Origin: Albidovulum sp.
GTDB lineage: Bacteria; Pseudomonadota; Alphaproteobacteria; Rhodobacterales; Rhodobacteraceae
Length of the DNA: 64,000 bases
Direction: 5' to 3'
NCBI GenBank assembly: GCA_028823855.1
Contig: JAPPFL010000071.1
Coordinates: forward strand, 124,001 to 188,000
The notes beneath the pieces were generated by a model. It did no database searches and was not told where the DNA came from. It was given only the letters and a program-made list of their open reading frames with translations. Shown in pieces: positions 25,716 through 34,000 of this stretch (within the stretch, counting starts at the first letter, position 1; every line of letters starts with the position of its first letter). Both the position numbers and the translations under genes were made by a program.

Positions 25716-27003
25716 AATCCGAACGGTCTTCGCTCGCCGGATCTGGGACTCTCGCGGCAATCCCACCGTCGAGGTGGAGGTCGCGCTCGCCGATGGATCG
25801 ATCGGCCGGGCCGCCGCCCCCGCTGGAGCCTCGCGGGGCTCCCGCGAGGCAGTCGACTTGCGCGATGGCGGCGCAAGGCTCGGCGGCAAGGATGTCGCGC
25901 GCGCAGTTTCCAACGTAAACGGAGCGATTGCCAAGTCATTGAAGGGCATGGCCGCGATCGATCAGCAGGCGGTCGACGACGCTCTCATTCAGTTGGACGG
26001 AACGCCGGCAAAATCGAATCTCGGAGGCAACGCCACGGTCGCAACGTCTCTGGCCGTTCTGCAAGCCGCCGCCGCCAGCGAGTCGAAGCCCTTGTGGGCA
26101 TACCTGGCCGATACGCACGGGAGCGCTCCGTCGATTCCGTTGCCGGAGATTCAGGTTTTCGGCGGCGGAGCCCACGCGGGGCGCCGCGTCGATGTTCAGG
26201 ACTTTATGATCATGGTTCCCGGAGCGGAATCCTTTAGCGAAGCCATGGCGATCACGTCCGAGATTTACCGAGCCGCCGGCGCGATCCTGGAGCGCAGGCG
26301 AGGCTCCGCCGGCGTGGCCGACGAAGGCGGATGGTGGCCGCAGTTCGAAAGCAACGAAGAAGGACTCGAAACCCTCGTCGCCGCAATCGAGGCGGCCGGA
26401 GAATCGCCGGGCGAACGGGTCGTTATTTCCCTCGATATCGCCGCGTCCGAATTCGGCGGGAAGGGTCGATACGAGCTTGCGCTCGAAAACCGAACGGTCG
26501 ACACGGATTCAATGATCGAAATTCTCGGCCGCTGGCTGGACAAGTACCCGATCGCCGCAATCGAGGATCCGCTCGCCGAGGACGATCCGGACGGAATGCG
26601 AAAATTCACCGATAAATTCGGCTCGCGCATTCAAATCATCGGCGACGACTACCTCGCGACCCGTACGGAACTCGTGCTCGAGGCCGCGAAGGCCGGTGCC
26701 TGCAACGCGGCGCTAATCAAGGTCAACCAGGCGGGAACCGTTTCCGAGTCGCTCGCGGCTTTTCGGGCGGCAAGGCGAAACGGGCTAGGTACGGTGATTT
26801 CGGCTCGCTCGGGCGAAACCGAGGATGTCGGCATTTGCCATCTCGCGGTCGGCCTGAATGCCGGACAGCTCAAGGTCGGTTCGTTCTCGCGATCGGAGCG
26901 GATGGCGAAATGGAATGAATGCATTCGCATAAGCGAGCATCCGGGCGCGGGCGAATTTGTCGGCGGCAAACCGCTTGAGCGAACATGGTGGGGGCGGGAC
27001 TGA
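25708..27003 (+). CDS. enolase paralogue with altered active site
   Basis: A 431-residue protein, clearly of the phosphopyruvate hydratase fold over its full length. Conserved: metal ligands Asp in LDIAASEF, Glu in IEDPLAEDD, Asp in IIGDDYLA; the general base Lys in LIKVNQAGT; the acid Glu in ADEGGWWP; the phosphate-binding RSGETED and the late Lys in GQLKVGSFSRSER. Changed: the His of the usual SHRSGE block is Ala (ISARSGE), the Glu after VDVQ is Asp (VQDFM), and the first loop is GASRGSREA instead of GASTGSREA. These changes near the substrate carboxylate/phosphate argue for a different substrate from 2-phosphoglycerate. Cotranscribed with a kinase, a DapA-family lyase and a GMC enzyme, so a catabolic dehydratase acting on a phosphorylated acid is inferred. 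It could still be a degenerate true enolase. Confidence 0.9.
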   Translation: MSEIRTVFARRIWDSRGNPTVEVEVALADGSIGRAAAPAGASRGSREAVDLRDGGARLGGKDVARAVSNVNGAIAKSLKGMAAIDQQAVDDALIQLDGTPAKSNLGGNATVATSLAVLQAAAASESKPLWAYLADTHGSAPSIPLPEIQVFGGGAHAGRRVDVQDFMIMVPGAESFSEAMAITSEIYRAAGAILERRRGSAGVADEGGWWPQFESNEEGLETLVAAIEAAGESPGERVVISLDIAASEFGGKGRYELALENRTVDTDSMIEILGRWLDKYPIAAIEDPLAEDDPDGMRKFTDKFGSRIQIIGDDYLATRTELVLEAAKAGACNAALIKVNQAGTVSESLAAFRAARRNGLGTVISARSGETEDVGICHLAVGLNAGQLKVGSFSRSERMAKWNECIRISEHPGAGEFVGGKPLERTWWGRD

Positions 27004-27315
27004 TGCTATCGCCGGCGCCGCGCAACTCGCTCAGAACCCGGACGCCGTGGATGCAGCCTATCGGCGTTCGCCACCGTTTCGCGTCAATTGTTGAGGGAGT
27101 CTCCAAGCGAGCCCAAGCGATTCGAACGAGCCCGTTTTCCGGCTGATGCCTGCAGCCGCGCGAAGAGCAGCCGTCGCGCCGGCTGCCTTCGCTTCGGCGA
27201 AAGCGCCGCGGCAGCATTATCCGCAGGGAACGCAACCGGACGCGGCGCAAGCCCCGATATTTCGAAAAAAAATTTCACGAGCGCGGGCGATTGTTTATCC
27301 GGAACAGGAAAATCT
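27004..27315. other. spacer between the catabolic operon and the DotA-like gene
   Basis: About 310 bp in which the open frame of the DotA-like gene extends upstream but has no conserved content. No attachment site or tRNA end was found that would mark an element boundary. Confidence 0.4.
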
Positions 27316-29574
27316 ATGCCTTCGCCGGATCCAAAACTCGTTTCATTCGCAATGTTCGCGCCGTTCGCCGTTGTCGGCAAAGCCGCAGCGCAGTCCTCGC
27401 CCGCATCGGTCGACGGCGGAGCCATCTCGGGACTATTCGGATCGCCGTTCGGAGACGGCTACAGCTCGGTGCTCCTGCACGAGCTGTTCGGCCCGCTCTT
27501 CCCCAGCGCCGCCGGCCCGTCCGGCGCAACCGTGTTTTCGAGCATAATCGGATACTTCAACGTATTCGTGCTCGGAATCGGCGGGCTGCTTTTCCTCTAC
27601 AATGTCTTCGCCGGGGTTCTGCAAACGGCCCACGAAGGCAGGATCCTCGGTCGCCGATGGTCTTCTCTTTGGGCGCCGTTGCGCGTGCTCCTGGCGGCGG
27701 CGCTGCTGATGCCGATGCCGGGCATGGGCGGCTACAATGCAATTCAAGGCGCGGTCGCATGGCTGGTCAAGGGCTCGACCTCCATGGCTTCCGAAGTCTG
27801 GAGCTTCGGCGCGGCGCAGATATTGTCCGGCAACCTGCCGGTTACGGGAGCAACCTCCCGTTTCAGCGGCGATGTATTCAAGACCGTTTATAGAAACCAG
27901 CTTTGCGCGAAGATCGCGAATTACCAGCTGGCGGCGGCGGGAAGCGACAAGCGCGTCTCGTTCGAAGCCATTTCCTCGAACGACGCCGACGAATTCATTT
28001 CCGGAATCGGCGGAAAGCAAAGCGGCATTTGCGGCTCCTACGCGATTCCGAGGCTGCCGAGCTACGTGAACCGCTTCGAATACGGGGTGGGGAACGCCGT
28101 GGCTTCGCAGTTCCGGTCGCTCCACCACGGCGTGCTTCAGCACCTGGTCGATTCCGCTAACGAGATCATCGATGCGCAATGGTCGGCTGCGCTCGGAAAT
28201 TCAAGCGAGATCGCGGAAGTCTCGGGCGAGATCGCTCGCGCGATCGCCGCGGCCGGCGAAATGCTTGAGAGCGGCAATCGTCAAATTCTAGAACACTTGA
28301 TCGGCGCCGACTCAAGCAGCGGCGCCGCTCGAGCGGCGATTCTGGAATTCATAAGCGGAAGCAGCTGCGACTCCGTCGTTGGCGGAACCGTATGCTTCGG
28401 CGAAGGATGGATCGGCGCCGGAAACTGGTTCATGGTTGTCGCCCGCCTCAACTCGGAAATCCTGGGGCTGGTTCGGGCATCGGTTTCCGGCCAGGAATCC
28501 GACTATATCGGCAATGAAATCAACAGGCTGAACCGGAATGTCGTCGTGGCGACGGATTCGCCCGGCTGGTTCGGAAGGAATTTGCTCGCCGTCGATGCCG
28601 ACAAATACATGCACGCCGAGGAGGCGCTGCGCATTTGGAATTCTCTTAACGACGAATTGGAACGCGCTTCCGCAAGGCTGGCGGCGGGCGGTTTCCGGAT
28701 TACGGCGAACGCGATGCGCGACGCGCTCCCCGAAGAACGCTCCGGGCTTCTCTCGAGAATTTGGCGGGCGAATTTTGCCGGGGGACTCGAAGCGGTCGTC
28801 CAAACACTATCGCCTTCGAACTGGAGCGGCGATCCCATCGCGGGAATCGTATCGATGGGGAACTGGTATCTCGACGTTGCCGGTTCGCTTCTGCTTGGAG
28901 GATTCGCGACCTCGCTGGTCGCGGGGTCGGGGGCAAGCTCAACCGCAATTCTTATCGCCGCTCCTCTGGCGGCCATAGGCGCTTCGCAGTCCTTTATCCT
29001 GCCGATGCTGCCGTTTCTGTTCTGGATTCTTGCCGTCGCCGGGTACCTTTTGCTTGTCGCCGAATCCGTCGTCGCATCGACGCTATGGGCGTTCGCCCAT
29101 CTTCGAATGGACGGCGAAGGGATATCCGGCGATGCCGGCCGCGGCGGCTGGATGCTATTGCTGGGTCTCATTCTGACGCCGACGCTTATGATTTTCGGAC
29201 TTTTCGCCGGCATGGCGATTTTTCGCATTGCTTCGGGGCTCCTCGATGCCGGCATGTTCTACGCGATGAGCGCATTGCTGAATGCGTCTCCGATCGTGGG
29301 CATTTTCGGGCTTGTCGCCGCCGGAATGCTGATCGTCGTCGCCTACGTCGTCATTATCGAGCGAAGCTTTTCGCTGGTTACCGAGTTTCCCGGCCGGGTT
29401 TTAAGATGGATCGGTTCAGAAACCGGAATAGCCGATGGTTCCGCCCAGACCCGAATGAACTCGGCCGCAGCCGGCGCCGCTTCTTCGATCGGATCGTTCG
29501 CGCCAAGAGCTGGCGCGATCCTGGCCGGAGGCGGACCCGCCGCCCGACGCGGCCTAGCCAAGCTGATGAAATGA
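27316..29574 (+). CDS. DotA/TraY-family inner membrane protein of a type IVB-like system
   Basis: A 752-residue polytopic membrane protein. After a signal-like N-terminus (LVSFAMFAPFAVVGKAAAQ) comes the DotA/TraY landmark IGYFNVFVLGIGGLLFLYNVFAGVLQTAHEG, then GRRWSSLWAPLRVLLAAALLMPMPGMGGYN. A large periplasmic region with several Cys (about residues 190-420) is followed by about five more helices ending near residue 700 (GLVAAGMLIVVAYVVIIE). TraY of plasmids such as R64 is about the same length, while Legionella DotA is larger. Start at 27316 has AGGAAAA ahead. No other Dot/Icm core gene is in the window. Role: membrane part of a conjugation machine, inferred. Confidence 0.85.
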   Translation: MPSPDPKLVSFAMFAPFAVVGKAAAQSSPASVDGGAISGLFGSPFGDGYSSVLLHELFGPLFPSAAGPSGATVFSSIIGYFNVFVLGIGGLLFLYNVFAGVLQTAHEGRILGRRWSSLWAPLRVLLAAALLMPMPGMGGYNAIQGAVAWLVKGSTSMASEVWSFGAAQILSGNLPVTGATSRFSGDVFKTVYRNQLCAKIANYQLAAAGSDKRVSFEAISSNDADEFISGIGGKQSGICGSYAIPRLPSYVNRFEYGVGNAVASQFRSLHHGVLQHLVDSANEIIDAQWSAALGNSSEIAEVSGEIARAIAAAGEMLESGNRQILEHLIGADSSSGAARAAILEFISGSSCDSVVGGTVCFGEGWIGAGNWFMVVARLNSEILGLVRASVSGQESDYIGNEINRLNRNVVVATDSPGWFGRNLLAVDADKYMHAEEALRIWNSLNDELERASARLAAGGFRITANAMRDALPEERSGLLSRIWRANFAGGLEAVVQTLSPSNWSGDPIAGIVSMGNWYLDVAGSLLLGGFATSLVAGSGASSTAILIAAPLAAIGASQSFILPMLPFLFWILAVAGYLLLVAESVVASTLWAFAHLRMDGEGISGDAGRGGWMLLLGLILTPTLMIFGLFAGMAIFRIASGLLDAGMFYAMSALLNASPIVGIFGLVAAGMLIVVAYVVIIERSFSLVTEFPGRVLRWIGSETGIADGSAQTRMNSAAAGAASSIGSFAPRAGAILAGGGPAARRGLAKLMK

Positions 29575-29631
29575 ATCTGCATCGGCGCAAACGCGCTGGC
29601 GCGGCGGAAAATTTGCAGGAAAAGGAAGACG

Positions 29632-31014
29632 ATGAGCGAGAATGCCAATGAGCGAGAGAGGCCCCGACCAGTCGGCAACATCGTGCTTAAAGTCGAAAAT
29701 TACGACACGTCGGTAACGCGGCTTCGGTGCTACCGAGGAATAATCGAAGGCACGGCCGCCGGCGGCGCGATGGACGGCCGCAAGATCGCCATCGCGTTAA
29801 GAAAAACCCCGTCGAACCAGATGGTGTCCCAAATCGCCGACTTCATCGACCCGTCCGCCATGGCGCATTCGCCCCCCGGCTCATACTTGGCATTTTCCAA
29901 CGCTTCTATCGAAAAAGGCGCCTATACGGCGACATGGGTCAACAAGCTCGCCGACCCGGATTCCGACATGCGCCTCGGCCTTCCCATTCGAATCTCGCCA
30001 AGCATCGACAAACGCGGGAGAATTCGCAGATTCCGGTCGAACGGGGCAACGGTCTACGAAGCCCTGGTAATGCATTCGACGGACACCGAAATCACCAGGG
30101 CCTTCGGCCAGCTGAAAGATGCCGTCTGCGGCGCACTCGAGTACAAGTCGGGCTGCGTCCTAGCTGTTTCGACAGAGTCTCCGGGCGGCGGGCGCGATCG
30201 TCGAACGGGCACGGTATGGCGCGGCTGGAGAAACGGGGCGCCGGAGACTCTGGAGGTCGCGCTGGAACGGATCTTTTCGGAAAAGAGACGGGCTTCGGTC
30301 GAACGCGTATTCGAACTAGGCGGCATCGTAGACGTCGTGCCGCTGGAACGGCTGCCGGTTGCGCCGAAATCCGCTGAATCCGCGGATCGGGGCAAGCGCA
30401 GCGCGATCGCGCTGGAAAGTTTCAAGACCGGAGGCGTCGGACGCAGGTTCGACCGCATTGCATCCCGGGCAGAGGGCGATCTGGCAAAATTCCTGGTTGC
30501 GCAATTCCTTGCCGAAGCCGACGCTCCCGCCAAAGCCGCGTACATGGACGGCGGCTGGAGGACCGTGAGTGATCGCGCAATCAGGTCGTTCTGCGCCCGG
30601 CGCGGCCTGAAGCTTCCCAAGACCAGCGAATTCGGATTCGCCGTTTCGACGGCCAGCGTTCTTAGCAGAGCCAATACGCGCGAAAGCGCCGCAGAAGGGG
30701 GATTCCTAGCCAAAGTCCGGGCTCTTTCCGCAGCAGTTCCGTACGACGCGGTGCCAACATATTCGGACCCGAACGCATTGCAGCGCTATTATGGCGGGTT
30801 CGAACAGGCTCTGGAACAGCTTGAAAGAACCATGAAAGAATCGGAGCATCGCGCCGAAAGCAAGGAACGGCCTGAAACCGGATTTCCCTCTGTCGAATCG
30901 GCTTCGGAACCGGTAGGGTGCGAATCGACGAGCGCGGATGCACGCGAAGAAAACGCGGAAGGCGGGTCAAGCGAGCGCAAAATTCTCGATTCCTTCGGCA
31001 ATTTGGAAATTTGA
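29632..31014 (+). CDS. hypothetical protein between DotA-like and Strawberry-notch genes
   Basis: A 460-residue soluble protein with no domain I recognise. Features: an N-terminal beta-rich segment (NIVLKVENYDTSVTRLRCYRG), a central region with DAVCGALEYKSGCVLAVSTES, a basic helical segment (about residues 260-330) and a low-complexity acidic C-terminal tail of about 70 residues (ESEHRAESKERPETGF onward). Ribosome-binding site AAGGAAG. It lies 57 bp after the DotA-like gene and 82 bp before the helicase gene, so the three are probably one transcript. The layout suggests a DNA- or partner-binding protein of a mobile element, but this is only context. Confidence 0.8.
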   Translation: MSENANERERPRPVGNIVLKVENYDTSVTRLRCYRGIIEGTAAGGAMDGRKIAIALRKTPSNQMVSQIADFIDPSAMAHSPPGSYLAFSNASIEKGAYTATWVNKLADPDSDMRLGLPIRISPSIDKRGRIRRFRSNGATVYEALVMHSTDTEITRAFGQLKDAVCGALEYKSGCVLAVSTESPGGGRDRRTGTVWRGWRNGAPETLEVALERIFSEKRRASVERVFELGGIVDVVPLERLPVAPKSAESADRGKRSAIALESFKTGGVGRRFDRIASRAEGDLAKFLVAQFLAEADAPAKAAYMDGGWRTVSDRAIRSFCARRGLKLPKTSEFGFAVSTASVLSRANTRESAAEGGFLAKVRALSAAVPYDAVPTYSDPNALQRYYGGFEQALEQLERTMKESEHRAESKERPETGFPSVESASEPVGCESTSADAREENAEGGSSERKILDSFGNLEI

Positions 31015-31096
31015 CCAAGCGGAACCTGGCAATGTGGATGGCACCTTCGGTGGGCAATGGCAGCTTGCCGGACCGCGTTAGCCAAGGATCATCCGA

Positions 31097-34000
31097 ATGC
31101 CGGAAGAAGCCGTCCAGGAATCCTCGACCGTCCAATGGATAACCTTCCGGCGCGACGCCGCCAAGCTTCGGCGCGTGGTGCTATCGAGCGGTTCTCGCGG
31201 GCTTCTGCTCCAATTTAATGGGACCGGAGAAAGCGCGCAAATCCGCAAGCGCGCGCTGGAATTCGGCTTTTCAGAAGCCGGAAAGAGCGGCGCGCTTAAA
31301 TTATTCCCGAATGAAAAGGGGCGATTCGATTTCACGCCTGCATCGCTGGCCGGGCGACTTGGCGGCAAGGTCGTGGAAATTCCGAGGCGGCAATGGAAGG
31401 CGGCTCCCTGGACAATAGATTACGGAGCAAGGTCGAGGGCCGTTTCAGGTCCCGATATCGCTACCGCGGAAGCGATCGGCATCAATTCGCGGGGAGAAGA
31501 GGTTTTTCGAGACTCGGAACACCGCTACCGCAAGATCGCGAAAGGCGGGAGCCACAGGTTTGAACGGGAATCTCCCGATGCGAATCCAGCTCTGTTCCTG
31601 CGCGCTAGGGATCGCGCGAGCCTCGAATTGATCGCCGCCGGCCTCGTGCAGATGGCGGCGCGGAGCACGCTGTCCAAGGAAACGCTCGTCAAAATCGCCG
31701 CAACGGCATTGAGGAACTGCAGCGACGAAACCCTCGACGAGGAAATCGCCGTTCGAGATATTCGCGTCCACATGTATCGGCAGATCGCCTCGATCGCGAT
31801 TCAGGACAATGGATCGCGCCAGAACTACCATCGCGCCATGCGGACTGCGGAGAACGCGGCCGGCGCGCTGCTTCGGGAAGCGAACGATTCGGCGATTCAG
31901 CCGTCGATCGCGATGACGGTCTTTCTCAGGCGGCTTACGCGCGAAGCGAAAGAAGTCGACTTCTCCGGAGACGAGTTCCTCGAAGCTGCGGCGCCGAGTC
32001 TTAGGAACGACAGGGAGCCGGCTTTCCAACTGCACGACTTGTCGGCGGTTTCCGGAGACTCGCTGGCGGAGAGAATAGGCCTCATTCTCGGCCGGCGATC
32101 GGGCGAGGGATGGAGCAGCTTTATATTCAGGGGCTCGCCCGGCAGCGAATCCGAAGAATCTCTGCGGCACGCGATCGGAAAGATCTATGCGTTCGAGGCG
32201 ATTGCGGAAATTTCACCGGTCGCCGCTTCGGGACGCCAGGAAGACGAGTTCGCCACGATTTACGTTGTCGGCCAGAGAAGGCCGGTTCCGGAGCCGAGCC
32301 TGCCCCAAGCCGCCTTGCGCACTTTCCGGGTCGTAACCAACGCGGATTTCGACAGCCTGTATCTGGAAATCCTCAGGTCGCGCCAGCGTATCAAAAAATG
32401 GCATCTCGATATCGCGGACGAGGAATTCCTCGGCGCAGACGACCGGAGAGAAAACGAACGGCAAAGGCCCTACGTGCCGCTGTCCAAGGCAACGCCTTCC
32501 TTTACCATGGTGCCGAAGGCTCTCGAGGGCGCCACCGCAAAATCCCTCAGGCGCGTAGCGATGGAGGCCGACGCGGTCGGAGGCGTCGACGGCGCGCTTT
32601 GCGGCGCGCTTGGGATTTCGGCGGGCCAGCTACCTGAAATCCTGACGTCGGAACAGGTCGATGCCGTATCCATGTGGCGGTACGCTCGCACTCGGGATCG
32701 GTCGTTTCTGCTAGCGGATCAGACCGGAATCGGCAAAGGGCGCAGCTTGGCGGCCATGGCGAGGCTCCATCTTCGCAACGGAAGCAATGTTCTCTACTTC
32801 ACGGAAAGCGCGGACGTGAATATCAGAGACGTGTGGCGAGACCTGGAAGCCGTCGGAGCCGCGCGCGAGGCTAGGCCCCGCATTCTTGCCTCGCGCCCGG
32901 TCGAACTCCGCGTTGCGGATTCAGCGGGCGTCGCGGATGTCAACTTCAACGAACCCGGCACGGCGTACAGAACGGAGAGCGCCGCATCGCGAAATAGGAT
33001 TTTTGCCGCCGGGACCTGGCCGGAAAGCTGCAATATCGTGCTGACGACCTATAGCCAGTTCAGCTCCCGCTCCGAGGAAAAAACTTCCTGGCTCGAAAAC
33101 GCGGCCGACGAAAATACGCTGGTCGTTCTCGACGAAGCCCATAACGCCATCAATCCAAGCTCGAACACGGGAAAGGCTGTCCGCAAACTTATCGAAACGG
33201 TCGGTCGGCGAAATGTCGTGTTCGCGACGGCCACGCCAATGCGCAACCCGGCAGGCGCCGACTTATATCGCCCTTTGCTGCCGAATACCGAAGGCGGCCG
33301 GCTAGACGAGATTTTCTCATGCCTTGCGTCCGGCGGAGAGACCGCGCAGGAAAGCTTCACGACAATGCTCGCGGAGGACGGCGTATTTTTGCGGCGGGAC
33401 CATGACCTTTCGCACGTCGATTACCAGGTTCGCTTGCCCGGCGACGAAAGAATGGCCGAGTACCAGGAACTCATGGACCGAATGTCGCCGGTGGTTGAAC
33501 TCATACTCGACATTTCGATCCGAGTAGGGCGAATTGTGGGGCGGCAGCAAGCCGCGATGTTCACTGCCATGATCGAAAACGGCGTCGACCCGGCCGTAGC
33601 GCGCGCCCGCACCAATGCTGCGAACCAGTTTTCCGGCCACGGCGGTCCCATACCGCGCCTCGCAAGGACCATGATCAACTCGACCAAGGTCGATCAGGTG
33701 GTTGAAGAGGCGCTCGGCGAGTTTCGCGAAGGTCGCAAGCCTGTCATAACTTTCCATTCTACCGGAGCGGGACTCTTCAGCGAGCAGGCGCGGCATGCCG
33801 ACAACGAAGGACGCCTTCCCGGCAGCAGGCGTCTGTCGCTCGCCGACCAGATTTGGAGAGTCGCGGAAAGCGTTTTCAGGATCAAGATCGACGGGACCGC
33901 TGCCGATGCAAGGGACAGCGACGAGTCCGTTGCCGGAATGGCGGAAAATTTGGGCGAACTCATCGCGGGCATTCCCGGCGGTCTCACGGCGTCGCCGGTC

